Shown here piece by piece: positions 1 to 7,847 of a stretch of 32,921 nt of DNA (its first letter is position 1; each line of letters opens with the position of its first letter). The DNA comes from A37T11 sp964546645 (GTDB lineage: Bacteria > Bacteroidota > Bacteroidia > Sphingobacteriales > Sphingobacteriaceae): positions 1-32,921 of the forward strand of contig CAZJKM010000025.1 in assembly GCA_964546645.1 (NCBI GenBank), read 5' to 3'. A program made the translations under genes and the position numbers. The notes below the pieces were generated by a model. That model did no database searches, had not been told where the DNA came from, and worked only from the letters and a program-made list of their open reading frames with translations.

Positions 1-1
1 C

Positions 2-1327
2 GACTCGGTCCTGCTAAAGGGTGATTACTGGCAGGTGCGGCTCGCGTTGGACTCCACACAAACCGGGCGGTTTGAATACGATACGTTTACGCGTGCTTAT
101 ACCAATACAAAACTCTTGGTTAGCGTACCGGCCGGTAGTCCGGAAGACCTGTACGATTTGCTGGTTTATGCCGGTGGGGAGGTCCACCTTTCCAAACGCA
201 GTGTAAAGGTTGTCAAATCCTTTTCCTCCAAACATGCCTTTATCCATATCTCCGACCCCCATGTGTCGCGGAATTGGATAGGTTCCCCTGAGGATGGCTA
301 TGCGCAGGAAATCGAACTGCTCGACCGGTTCGTGGACGTTGCTAATATCATTGCTCCGGACTTTGTGATCGTAACCGGTGACCTGATCCATGATTACACC
401 CGTTTCGATCCGGACCAGGAGGGCTGGGGAGGCCGGCTGGTAAAGAAATATGATGAACTGCCGACGGCGGAAGAGAAGTTCAGGAATTTCTTTGAAGGTG
501 CAAAAGGCTTTCGTGGCGTGCAATCCATTGATGCGCCTGTATTTTCCATACCGGGTAATCACGACTTTTACGGCATGTCGGCAGATGACTACCCGGCGAA
601 GGCCATGCAATGGAACAGCTTGTGTGGCAAACGGGTGTACGGTGTTTCCTTTGCCGGTACGCGGTTACTTTTTTCGGACGATTACCTGGGTGACCCGATA
701 ACCGACATACCCAATGCCTCCCCGATGTCAGGGTTGCAGGGAAAGGTACTGGAAGATTTTCTGAACCGCGAAGGGTCAGGGTCATTGCGTATCCTCGCCC
801 AGCACCGGCATGACCGGTTTGATACCACCTTCCTGGACAGACACCGGATCAAGCTGGTACTGAACGGCCATAACCATACACCCAAAACGGATATTCTTGG
901 AGCTACACCTACGCTCAGCATGCGCCCCGGGGCCGTCTCCCGGAGCGGGGAGATCAAACGCTGGGAGAAAGTATTGGGATTGTTCCGGATCTATTACGTA
1001 GACGGTGCGGATTTTCAATACACCGAACCACTACGGTTTTGTGCCAATCCAACGGCGCCCTACAACGAGATTGTACTGAACCTGACACTCACCTTCCGGG
1101 AGGACAATACCGGTAAGAGTATCGCCAATACGGCTGTCATTACCAATAAGCTTCCGGTTGATCTGCCCGGTTGCCGCATTCGGTTTGTTATGAAAAAAGG
1201 CACTTATAGCGTAAACTATGGATCGGTCAGTCAGGTAGTAGATACAGATAACTATACGATCATCGATGTTCGGGCAGATGTCAAGGCAAACGGGCAGCAA
1301 ACCGTTGCTGTGAGGGCTGTCCGCTAA
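2..1327 (+). CDS. Calcineurin-like metallophosphoesterase, 5'-truncated
   Basis: The reading frame is open from the first bases of the window, so the true start lies upstream. A GTG at 35 could serve formally, but the coding frame continues before it. The five metallophosphoesterase blocks are present in order: SDPH, GDL (in VTGDLIHD), GNHD, a lone His (in AQHRHDRF) and GHNH. Together they form the usual dinuclear metal site of calcineurin-like phosphoesterases. About 80 visible residues before the catalytic domain look beta-rich, possibly Ig-like, and about 100 after it form another beta-rich tail. That layout is common in exported Bacteroidota phosphoesterases, but the signal peptide would be outside the window. 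Substrate is unknown. A GNAT gene follows 32 bases downstream on the same strand. The family is certain; the specific activity is not. Confidence 0.88.
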   Translation, partial: DSVLLKGDYWQVRLALDSTQTGRFEYDTFTRAYTNTKLLVSVPAGSPEDLYDLLVYAGGEVHLSKRSVKVVKSFSSKHAFIHISDPHVSRNWIGSPEDGYAQEIELLDRFVDVANIIAPDFVIVTGDLIHDYTRFDPDQEGWGGRLVKKYDELPTAEEKFRNFFEGAKGFRGVQSIDAPVFSIPGNHDFYGMSADDYPAKAMQWNSLCGKRVYGVSFAGTRLLFSDDYLGDPITDIPNASPMSGLQGKVLEDFLNREGSGSLRILAQHRHDRFDTTFLDRHRIKLVLNGHNHTPKTDILGATPTLSMRPGAVSRSGEIKRWEKVLGLFRIYYVDGADFQYTEPLRFCANPTAPYNEIVLNLTLTFREDNTGKSIANTAVITNKLPVDLPGCRIRFVMKKGTYSVNYGSVSQVVDTDNYTIIDVRADVKANGQQTVAVRAVR

Positions 1328-1359
1328 AACACTGTTTTTTCCGGATCGTTATAAATAGA

Positions 1360-2163
1360 ATGAAGATACAACCGTTCAACGTTTGTGATATCGCGAAGCT
1401 TCCGGGGCTTCAACCCGCGGATTGGGGGAATATCCTGCCTCATTTCGAATTTTATATCCGGTCGCCTTTTTGTTTTCCCGTTAAGCTGCTATCAGCGACG
1501 CAGGTGGTAGGGGTTGGTGCAGTGATCGTCCACCATGACGTTGCCTGGCTGGGGCACATTATTATACGGACGGAAAGCAGGGGCAGAGGATTGGGGCGCC
1601 TGCTTACGCAAAGTCTGATAGATATAGCTGGTCAGCAAAAATGTAAAACGGTTTACCTGACAGCAACGGATCTCGGCTTTCCGGTATATGAAAAGTTAGG
1701 CTTTGTAACGGAGGATAGTTATTTGTTTTTCAGAGATGTTGATCCTGACAGCCGACTTGAACTGCTGTCAGCCGATATACGTCCATACACGGAAGATATG
1801 CGATCGAAGGTACTGGAATTGGATAAGGAAGCTTCCGGAGAGGATCGTACGTGTCACCTGGAAGCCCATTTGGAGGGCGGTTATGTGTACGGCCGTTCTG
1901 GAAAGATAGAAGGATTCTATTTACCACCATTAGGCGACGGGTTGATTGTCGCTATGAATCCGTTGGCAGGAACGGAGCTACTGAAATTGCATTTGAAGTC
2001 AACGCATAAAGCCGTGTTTCCTTCAACCAATACCGTGGCAGCCGGACTGTTGCATGGCATGGGGTATCAGGAATGGTCTACCGGCCGGCGTATGAGATGG
2101 GGTATGGAACGGCCGTTAAAGCTGCAGCACATCTATAACCGGATAGCGGGTAAAGTGGGTTGA
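1360..2163 (+). CDS. GNAT family N-acetyltransferase with C-terminal extra domain
   Basis: This 267-residue protein has a GNAT core in its first 130 residues. It contains the acetyl-CoA pyrophosphate-binding motif A at about residues 74-82 (RGRGLGRLL) and the typical later segment ending in VYEKLGF, near residues 110-116. The remaining 135 residues form a second domain of the kind often found behind this GNAT subtype (Acetyltransf_18-like). The pattern suggests a tandem acyltransferase fold with only the first half binding acetyl-CoA. No signal peptide is visible, so it should act in the cytoplasm on a small molecule or amine that cannot be named. It lies 32 bases after the phosphoesterase and 45 before the DUF1801 gene, so co-transcription is possible. 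Family assignment is firm. Confidence 0.88.
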   Translation: MKIQPFNVCDIAKLPGLQPADWGNILPHFEFYIRSPFCFPVKLLSATQVVGVGAVIVHHDVAWLGHIIIRTESRGRGLGRLLTQSLIDIAGQQKCKTVYLTATDLGFPVYEKLGFVTEDSYLFFRDVDPDSRLELLSADIRPYTEDMRSKVLELDKEASGEDRTCHLEAHLEGGYVYGRSGKIEGFYLPPLGDGLIVAMNPLAGTELLKLHLKSTHKAVFPSTNTVAAGLLHGMGYQEWSTGRRMRWGMERPLKLQHIYNRIAGKVG

Positions 2164-2208
2164 TTGAATTCCATTGTTGCGGCACGGATGATCGTAGACA
2201 AATAACGA

Positions 2209-2586
2209 ATGATTGAAGAACTTCACAATTACTACCTCAGCAAAGAGGAACCGAATAAGAGCTGCCTGCTTGCGCTGCGAAGCATTATTCTTGGGCAGGA
2301 TATACATATTAGAGAGACGCAGAAATGGGGAATGCCTTGCTTCTGTTACAAGAAAAAAATGTTCTGTTTTTTGTGGACCGATAAGAAGACGGACGAACCT
2401 TATATCCTTATGGTGGAAGGAAAGCATCTTGTCCATTCTGCATTAGAAGAAGGTAACCGTTCCCGAATGAAAATTTTAAGAATTAACCCTAAAGAAGATT
2501 TACCTACAAACACTATAAAGGACATTTTGCAAACGGCATTGGACGTATACAAGGCCCCTTTGACAAAACCTCCTGTTGTGCGTTAA
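2209..2586 (+). CDS. DUF1801 domain protein (YdhG-like)
   Basis: A 125-residue cytoplasmic protein. It starts with a helical segment and continues with ETQKWGMPCF, YKKKMFCFLW and a late PKEDLP segment. This fits DUF1801 proteins, which have a small alpha/beta fold with the W-G-x-P loop. The biochemical role of the family is unknown. ATG 2209 is the first in-frame start and gives the usual family length. The next small gene begins 10 bases after its stop, so the two are probably transcribed together. Family recognition is by motif reading only. Confidence 0.8.
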   Translation: MIEELHNYYLSKEEPNKSCLLALRSIILGQDIHIRETQKWGMPCFCYKKKMFCFLWTDKKTDEPYILMVEGKHLVHSALEEGNRSRMKILRINPKEDLPTNTIKDILQTALDVYKAPLTKPPVVR

Positions 2587-2596
2587 ACTATCACAT

Positions 2597-2818
2597 ATGT
2601 TAGAGCCATTTGACATCGAAATCTTTGGTTACACCTATTCCGTTTTTCCGGAAGAAGAGGATGTATATACGATCTATAAAGAAGGAAAGGAGTACCTGCA
2701 AATACAAAAGGACACCACAAATCAGTGGTTGAAGCTTGATCCTGCATCAGGAATTCCTCTTTTCGGGTTGGACGAGGAGGTGAATGCCATTGGTCGGGCA
2801 ATCATTGCCCGGGAGTAA
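2597..2818 (+). CDS. Small hypothetical protein (73 aa)
   Basis: A 73-residue acidic protein beginning MLEPFDIEIFGY. I chose ATG 2597 because the frame upstream of it overlaps the end of the DUF1801 gene and offers only non-ATG starts. The sequence alternates short strands (YTYSVFPEEED, EYLQIQKDT) and ends in a helix. I recognise no domain, signal peptide or membrane segment. It probably belongs to the small-protein class often seen as a last cistron in Bacteroidota operons. It converges on the response regulator gene with only 8 bases between the stops. A palindrome inside its last codons (2795-2811) may serve as the shared terminator. Confidence 0.65.
   Translation: MLEPFDIEIFGYTYSVFPEEEDVYTIYKEGKEYLQIQKDTTNQWLKLDPASGIPLFGLDEEVNAIGRAIIARE
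2795..2811. terminator. Palindromic hairpin between convergent genes
   Basis: CGGGCAAT-C-ATTGCCCG is a perfect inverted repeat with 8-base arms. It lies inside the last codons of the small + strand gene and just beyond the 3' end of the - strand response regulator. There is no clear T-run on the + side, so a role as a two-way terminator is an inference from its position. Confidence 0.35.
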
Positions 2819-2826
2819 GAGATATT

Positions 2827-3522
2827 TTAATATACAAGCTTATAACCAATCCCCCTGACATTAATAATCTGGATAGTCGGATCAGCAGCAAGATGTTTCC
2901 GCAATTTGGTGATAAAAACATCCAGGCTCCTGGCATTGAAGGCATGGTTGTTTCCCCATATTTTCCGGAGGATCGCATCCTTTTCTGCCACCATTTGCTG
3001 GTTTTCACAAAGAAACGCAAGTACGGCACTTTCCTTTGCGGTCAGCTTCATGATGGTTTCCCCGTGGTGCAGGGCGTGTCTGACCGGATAAAAGCTGAAA
3101 TCTCCCAACCGGATAGACGCGTCACCTGATTTCCGGACTTCTGAAAATCCCCTTCTTTCCAATTGTACCCGTATCCTGACAATAAGCTCTTCGATACTGA
3201 ATGGCTTTTTCAGGTAATCATTGGCTCCTGTCTCAAAACCCGTTATCACATCTTTAGTCTGGGTTTTGGCGGTCAGGAATAGAATAGGCAGCTGCTGGTC
3301 GGTTAATCGTATCTTTCGTGCTACGGTAAGGCCGTCCATTTTGGGCATCATAATATCCAGCACAACCATATCCGGCTTCATGGTGTTCACTTTTTCCAGG
3401 GCGATTGCTCCGTTTGCACATAAAATGACGTGAAAGCCTCTTTCTTCCAGGCTTTCACGGATGATGTGCCCCAATGCTGATTCGTCCTCTGCTATCAGGA
3501 CCTTTGCTGTTTCCCGCTCCAT
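2827..3522 (-). CDS. OmpR/PhoB-family response regulator
   Basis: A 231-residue two-component response regulator. The receiver domain covers about residues 6-120, with the acidic pair E12/D13, phospho-acceptor D56 in VVLDIMMP, T84 and K106 in the YLKKPF motif. The C-terminal OmpR-type winged helix covers about 130-231 and ends in the typical VRGIGYKLVY. It should be phosphorylated by the kinase encoded directly upstream and then bind direct-repeat DNA. The ATG overlaps the kinase stop codon by one base (TGATG on the - strand), which suggests translational coupling. Three 10-bp-phased TTAACA-like repeats upstream of the kinase gene are a candidate autoregulatory site. Its target genes are not known. 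Confidence 0.96.
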   Translation of the reverse strand: MERETAKVLIAEDESALGHIIRESLEERGFHVILCANGAIALEKVNTMKPDMVVLDIMMPKMDGLTVARKIRLTDQQLPILFLTAKTQTKDVITGFETGANDYLKKPFSIEELIVRIRVQLERRGFSEVRKSGDASIRLGDFSFYPVRHALHHGETIMKLTAKESAVLAFLCENQQMVAEKDAILRKIWGNNHAFNARSLDVFITKLRKHLAADPTIQIINVRGIGYKLVY

Positions 3523-4817
3523 CAGGCTAAAGGTATATAAATATGGAATGTAGTGCCAACTTTCAGGATACTTTCCACCGTTATGGTCCCGTTATGGAGT
3601 TCTACGATGGCTTTAACGTAGCTCAATCCAACACCTGTCCCTTTAGCATAGGTATCGTCTTGCCGGACCCGGAAGAACTTATCAAATACGTGTCTCAATT
3701 CGGATGCCGGGATACCGATACCGTTATCACTGATAGAGAGATGGACCATGTCGTTTTCCAATACTGCTTTGATGGCTATCCTTACGTTGTCGCCGGAGTA
3801 TTTTATCGCATTGTCAATCAGGTTGACGAGCACACTGGTGAAGTGGTGCTTATCCAGATGGATGGCTCCTAAGCGCGTGTCTATATCGACCGGAAATTCG
3901 ATTGTTTTATTTGCCCGTATCTTCTCGGCTTCTGTTACCTGACGGATCAGCACACCCAGGTTAACCTCCTCCTTCGTTATTTTTAACGAATTATTTTCAT
4001 AAGAGGCGATATGGAGTACGTAGGTAACCATATTGTCCAAACGGGCGATTTCCTGCCTGGAGACGGCCAGGTAACGGGTGGTCTTTTCAGGATCTTTCAG
4101 GGCATTAAAATCCTGCAAAGCTTCCAAGGCGGCTGCTACAGTGGAAATGGGCGTTTTAAACTCGTGTGTCAGATTGGTGATGAAATCGTCCTTCATTTGC
4201 GCTATTCGCTTCTGCCTGCGCAAAAGCCATATCAGGTAGGTAAAAGATACACTCAATATCAGTATGAGTGTGACGGATAAAAAGATTCCGCTGGTCATAC
4301 GGGGTGTAATTTGTGCCGCATGGCTGTGAAAATAGGCCGCAACCCACCGATGGTAGGTCGTGGGCGTGGACACACGGTACTTTTTCAGACCGGTGCCCAG
4401 CGGTAAAGCACTTTTGTTCTCCACATAGAAACCAGATGCCGGATTCTGGGTTTTCTGCCCCAGAAACACCAGTTGTATATACCGTGTCATGTCATCAAGC
4501 CCATAGACCCGAAGGTATTCTTCGAAATATTGATGAATGCGCATGCTATCTGCATAATAATACAAGGAATCGCGTATTGTACCAGACTCCCGATCGGCCG
4601 TAGGCCCTGCAATCTCTGGTAGGGTCTCCCCGGTCATCTCCACGTTATGCTCCAGGTTCAACCGCTCTACACTTTTCGCTAAGGCCTCATCTGCCAGCCT
4701 GTTGATGTGATGGAGCTCAGCTTCATATGCCTGACGTATCCAGCTTGTCTGAAGATATATGATGCCCAGCATCGAAAGGACCATAGTGACGGTGAGTATT
4801 AAAAGCTTCTTATCCAT
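3522..4817 (-). CDS. Membrane sensor histidine kinase
   Basis: A 431-residue kinase. It has one membrane segment at about residues 5-23, a periplasmic sensor region of about 150 residues with no recognised fold, and a second membrane segment at about 177-199. These are followed by a HisKA domain with H218 in NLTHEFKTP and a HATPase domain with N box NLIDNAIKY (332-340), G1 DNGIGI (364-369) and G2 GTGVGL (393-398). All catalytic motifs are intact. No HAMP domain is evident between TM2 and the H box, which is only about 18 residues away. It is the first gene of a two-gene operon with the response regulator. The signal is unknown. Confidence 0.95.
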   Translation of the reverse strand: MDKKLLILTVTMVLSMLGIIYLQTSWIRQAYEAELHHINRLADEALAKSVERLNLEHNVEMTGETLPEIAGPTADRESGTIRDSLYYYADSMRIHQYFEEYLRVYGLDDMTRYIQLVFLGQKTQNPASGFYVENKSALPLGTGLKKYRVSTPTTYHRWVAAYFHSHAAQITPRMTSGIFLSVTLILILSVSFTYLIWLLRRQKRIAQMKDDFITNLTHEFKTPISTVAAALEALQDFNALKDPEKTTRYLAVSRQEIARLDNMVTYVLHIASYENNSLKITKEEVNLGVLIRQVTEAEKIRANKTIEFPVDIDTRLGAIHLDKHHFTSVLVNLIDNAIKYSGDNVRIAIKAVLENDMVHLSISDNGIGIPASELRHVFDKFFRVRQDDTYAKGTGVGLSYVKAIVELHNGTITVESILKVGTTFHIYIPLA

Positions 4818-4838
4818 ATCAGATTATGTATATCAGAA

Positions 4839-4846
4839 CAAAAGTA
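4839..4846 (-). promoter_or_regulatory. Candidate -7 element of the two-component operon
   Basis: Read on the - strand this is TACTTTTG, an exact match to the Bacteroidota -7 consensus TAnnTTTG, 21 bases before the kinase ATG. No TTTG sits at the usual -33 distance. An activator bound at the 4873-4901 repeats may compensate for this. Confidence 0.45.
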
Positions 4847-4872
4847 TACCCTGAAAACCGGAATCGGGTTTT

Positions 4873-4901
4873 TTGTTAACAAACGTTAACAATCATTGAC
4901 A
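4873..4901. promoter_or_regulatory. 10-bp-phased direct repeats and inverted repeat, probable response-regulator operator
   Basis: TTAACA at 4876, TTAACA at 4886 and TTGACA at 4896 form three direct repeats spaced exactly 10 bases. The first two also form a perfect inverted repeat, TTGTTAAC-AAAC-GTTAACAA (4873-4892). Phased direct repeats are the usual binding pattern of OmpR/PhoB-type regulators. The site lies about 27 bases upstream of the -7 match for the kinase/regulator operon, so autoactivation is plausible but inferred. Confidence 0.5.
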
Positions 4902-4963
4902 GATATTGGGAAACGTTGATATTATTTTGGATGGATACTTGCTATTTTAAATCGAATTGTTGT

Positions 4964-4980
4964 ACTTTGTGATACAAAGT
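4964..4980. promoter_or_regulatory. 17-bp inverted repeat ACTTTG-N5-CAAAGT, operator copy 1
   Basis: ACTTTG-TGATA-CAAAGT, extended to 8-base arms GTACTTTG/CAAAGTAC at 4962-4982, ends 7 bases before the ATG of the membrane protein gene. The same 17-base architecture recurs before creD (5931-5947). This makes it a likely operator for the winged-helix regulator encoded between the two sites. Confidence 0.6.
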
Positions 4981-4989
4981 ACTTTTTTA

Positions 4990-5622
4990 ATGGATGCACA
5001 CAAAATACATGCCGAGCTTACCTCCATCCGGTCGCTCATGGAGCGATCGGCCAAGTTCATGTCCATCAGTGGCCTGTCAGGTATACTGGCCGGTGTATAC
5101 GCCCTGATCGGGGCCGGTATCGGGTACCACCAAGTGTATGGTTTTAACAGCCGGCTGGCGTACGGTGACCATGATGTGAATGAATCAGCAGTATTGATGA
5201 AGTTGTCCCTCATCGCGCTGCTGGTGCTGGCAGCCTCACTGTCAACGGCCGTGTGGCTGGCGGTGCGTAAAGCACGTCGCCAGGGACAGTCCGTGTGGAA
5301 TGAGGGCAGCCGTGCATTGCTGAAAGCGGTGGTTGTACCGCTGGTGGCCGGTGGACTTTTCATCTTCATTCAGCTGGTGCAGGGCAATTATGGCGTGCTG
5401 GCTTCAGCCTGCCTGCTATTCTATGGCCTTGCATTGATGACCGGCAGCCGCTATACCTACCACGATGTGCAGTGGCTGGGTGTGTTGCAGGTCGTGCTGG
5501 GGCTGACGGCGGCTGCACTGCCGGGGTACGGACTACTGTTCTGGAGTATCGGCTTCGGTGTATTACACATTCTGTATGGGCTGGTGATGTATCTGAAATA
5601 CGACAGGAGGGAAGCTGCCTGA
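4990..5622 (+). CDS. Polytopic membrane protein of the creD module
   Basis: A 210-residue protein. It has a short N-terminal helix (MDAHKIHAELTSIRSLMERS) and about six hydrophobic segments, roughly at residues 26-47, 73-95, 116-135, 140-158, 164-182 and 185-203. ATG 4990 is preferred over the upstream TTG-type starts because the 17-bp operator lies just before it. Proteins of this shape are commonly encoded beside an ArsR/MarR-like winged-helix regulator and CreD in Bacteroidota. Its biochemical role is unknown. The stop overlaps the next start by one base (TGATG), which indicates translational coupling to the regulator. Confidence 0.8.
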   Translation: MDAHKIHAELTSIRSLMERSAKFMSISGLSGILAGVYALIGAGIGYHQVYGFNSRLAYGDHDVNESAVLMKLSLIALLVLAASLSTAVWLAVRKARRQGQSVWNEGSRALLKAVVVPLVAGGLFIFIQLVQGNYGVLASACLLFYGLALMTGSRYTYHDVQWLGVLQVVLGLTAAALPGYGLLFWSIGFGVLHILYGLVMYLKYDRREAA

Positions 5623-5915
5623 TGCTGGAGCGGTTCGACAAAGCCTTTGAAAGCCGGGTACGGCTGCAGATCATGGCCGTGCTCACGGCCAATGAACAGT
5701 ATGACTTCAACTCACTGAAGGAATTGCTGGGAGTAACCGATGGCAACCTGGCTTCGCACTTGAAAGCGCTGGAAAAAGAACAGTACATCGATGTGATGAA
5801 AACCTTTGTTGGCCGCAGGCCCAATACCCGCTACCGTGCGTCGGCTGCTGGCCGGAAAGCATTTGCACAGCACCTGGAAACTCTTGAAAATTTAATCAAA
5901 CAACAAAAAGCATAA
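5622..5915 (+). CDS. Winged-helix transcriptional regulator (HTH_34 type)
   Basis: A 97-residue regulator consisting of one winged helix-turn-helix. Helix FDKAFESRVRLQIMAVL is followed by FNSLKELLGVTDGNLASHLK, which is the recognition-helix region, and the wing includes GRRPNTRYRAS. The protein ends in a helix suited to dimerisation. This is the PF13601-like family that pairs with CreD in Bacteroidota. ATG 5622 is chosen because it gives the family length and a one-base overlap with the membrane protein stop; the open frame upstream lies inside that gene. Identical-architecture 17-bp palindromes stand before both transcription starts of the module. It is therefore probably an autorepressor that also controls creD. 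Confidence 0.9.
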   Translation: MLERFDKAFESRVRLQIMAVLTANEQYDFNSLKELLGVTDGNLASHLKALEKEQYIDVMKTFVGRRPNTRYRASAAGRKAFAQHLETLENLIKQQKA

Positions 5916-5930
5916 TTTTTTTATTTAACC

Positions 5931-5947
5931 ACTTTGAAATTCAAAGT
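5931..5947. promoter_or_regulatory. 17-bp inverted repeat ACTTTG-N5-CAAAGT, operator copy 2
   Basis: ACTTTG-AAATT-CAAAGT lies in the 52-base gap between the regulator and creD, 20 bases before the creD ATG. The right half continues as CAAAGTACTTTT, a 12-base string shared exactly with copy 1 at 4975-4986. The last bases (AAAGTACTTT) form a second, overlapping palindrome, so three half-sites are present. Confidence 0.6.
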
Positions 5948-5967
5948 ACTTTTAACTTGTAATAGCA

Positions 5968-7401
5968 ATGGAACAATATCTTCAACAATCCCGCAAAGGC
6001 GGGTTAGGTGCCTGGATCGCAGAATCCGTGACGGTCCGATTAGTAATCATCGGTATACTGGTGCTCCTGCTCCTTATTCCATCTTCCTGGGTTATATCGC
6101 TCGTCAGCGAGCGGCAGGAGCGGCAGCGCGGTGTTGTCCGGGAGATCGGACAGAAATGGGCCGGCCCGCAGGTGCTGGGTGGTCCCGTGATGGTGGTGCC
6201 CTACCGGGAATTCGTGAAAACCACCGTGGATAAGAAGGAAACAGTGGAAGAGGTAACGCGTTACCTGTACCTGTTGCCGGAGACGCTGCGTATAACAGCG
6301 GACGCCGGTACAGAAGTGCTGCACCGTGGTATTTTTGAGGCGGTGGTGTATCAGACACATATCCGTGTGAATGGCACCTTTGCAGAAGCTGACCTTCGCA
6401 AGCTGGACGTGGACCCCGGTGCCCTGATGTGGGAGAAGGCCCGGATGGTGACCGGAGTGGGTGACCTGAAGGGATTGACCAATAGTCCGGTTTTCACACT
6501 GGACGGCCGGCCCTGCCAGACGGAGACTGACTTTGCGGCAGCGAAGGTGTTCGGGCAGAACCTGGTGGTGGACCCGATGTTAACCGATAAGCGGTCGACC
6601 GCCCTGGCGTTCAGCTTCGGGCTGGATCTGCGGGGCAGTGAATCACTCCGTTTTCTGCACCTGGGAAAAGACAGTGAGGTAACGGTGAGCGGTACCTGGC
6701 CGTCGCCCGGTTTTGACGGTAGTTTCCTGCCCGTCAGCCGTACGCTGACAGACAGTAGCTTCACCGCCACCTGGCAGGTTCCGCACTACACACGTAGCCT
6801 GCCGCAACAGTGGACGGCCCGTGAGGCGATGATCCACGAAGCTCCGTGGGAGCCTGCTGCATCGGAATATGATGGCATCCGGATGGCGATCGCACCGGCA
6901 GCGGCTACCGAAGCACGGGATGGTCAGTATGCCGAAAGTTTCGGTGTGAGCTTCCTGCAGCCGGTAGACCATTATCAGAAAACCACGCGCACGGCCAAGT
7001 ACGGTATCCTGGTCATCCTGCTCACGTTTGTGTCGCTGTTTTTCACAGAGATCGTCACCCGGCGGCAGGTACACGTTGTCCAGTACCTACTCATCGGTGC
7101 GGCCATGATTGTCTATTACTGCCTGTTGCTGTCATTCACTGAGCGAATAGGCTTCGGACCGGCATACCTTATTGCCTCGGTGGCTACTGTGGGGCTGGTC
7201 AGCCTGTTCATTGCTGCTGTGCTGAAAAGCAGAAAAACGGCGATGTTGTTCGCGCTTATCCTGAGTACATTTTACCTGTTTATTTATGTGATCATCCAGC
7301 TGCAGGACCAGGCATTACTGTTCGGCAGTATCGGCCTGTTTGTCACCGTCGCCCTGCTGATGTACTTCTCTGGCCGGATCAATTGGCAAAGGAACGGATA
7401 A
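5968..7401 (+). CDS. creD: CreD inner-membrane protein
   Basis: A 477-residue protein of the CreD family (inner-membrane 'cell envelope integrity' protein). One membrane segment lies at about residues 26-47. It is followed by the hallmark ERQERQRGVVREIGQKWAGPQ, then a large extracytoplasmic domain containing GPVMVVPY, and a C-terminal bundle of about five membrane segments (roughly 345-470). Length and layout fit the family. In enterobacteria CreD belongs to the CreBC regulon and affects envelope stress and beta-lactam tolerance; in Bacteroidota it sits, as here, beside a small winged-helix regulator. The 17-bp operator just upstream suggests control by that regulator. Family call is secure; molecular function is not known. 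Confidence 0.95.
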   Translation: MEQYLQQSRKGGLGAWIAESVTVRLVIIGILVLLLLIPSSWVISLVSERQERQRGVVREIGQKWAGPQVLGGPVMVVPYREFVKTTVDKKETVEEVTRYLYLLPETLRITADAGTEVLHRGIFEAVVYQTHIRVNGTFAEADLRKLDVDPGALMWEKARMVTGVGDLKGLTNSPVFTLDGRPCQTETDFAAAKVFGQNLVVDPMLTDKRSTALAFSFGLDLRGSESLRFLHLGKDSEVTVSGTWPSPGFDGSFLPVSRTLTDSSFTATWQVPHYTRSLPQQWTAREAMIHEAPWEPAASEYDGIRMAIAPAAATEARDGQYAESFGVSFLQPVDHYQKTTRTAKYGILVILLTFVSLFFTEIVTRRQVHVVQYLLIGAAMIVYYCLLLSFTERIGFGPAYLIASVATVGLVSLFIAAVLKSRKTAMLFALILSTFYLFIYVIIQLQDQALLFGSIGLFVTVALLMYFSGRINWQRNG

Positions 7402-7441
7402 GAGGGTTAGAACGCTTTTAGCGGATGTTTTGACAATTGAA

Positions 7442-7840
7442 TTTGTTGGTTCGCTTCCGGAAGCCGTTTCCCGGAACATTCAGGAAATAGCCTGGCCGGC
7501 TGATGAAACAGCTTCTGCCGGCGGAGTATTTTCCTGGATTGTTCAGGAGTTTTCCTGGTATGCCGGAGTTTTTTCCTCAGCGGATAAGGAAAACACCTGC
7601 CCTGCCGATTATATTTCCCTGGCCGCGCAGACAATTGCTTCGGCTGCTCAGTTGCTTTCTTCGCCGGTATCAGAAGTTGCTTCAGCCGGGGAGGTCTTTT
7701 CCTCGTCGGTTCAGGATATGTCTTCCGTTGCGTAGGAAACATCCTGAACCGGCCGGGCAATTGCTTCGGCTGCTGAGGAAAACGCTTCCGCTACGGAGGA
7801 AGATACTTCCGCCGGCGAAGTGTTTGATTTAATTTCGTTA
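7442..7840. repeat. Degenerate 21-bp (heptad) tandem repeat array
   Basis: The whole 446-base gap between creD and the convergent MG2-protein gene is taken up by about 19 degenerate 21-base units with no length change between units. Translated on + they read as heptads such as ETASAGG, VFSSADK, TIASAAQ, EVASAGE, VFSSSVQ, ENASATE and EDTSAGE, with a weaker 42-base super-period. The frame opens at a TTG (7430) and meets TAG at 7733 and TGA at 7745, although the repeat continues for five more units. Two other frames are also open over most of the array. No ATG start or known domain supports a protein, so this may be a decayed repeat gene or a minisatellite. Confidence 0.75.
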
Positions 7841-7847
7841 ATCAGGC

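Noticed and set aside
7412..7424. CGCT-TTT-AGCG hairpin after creD as terminator
   Set aside because: The stem is only four pairs with no clean T-run; too weak to call.
7430..7735. 101-codon + strand frame in the heptad repeat array as a real gene
   Set aside because: It starts at TTG, three frames are open through the same repeats, and the repeat pattern continues past its stop, so the frame does not define the element. It is annotated as a repeat instead.
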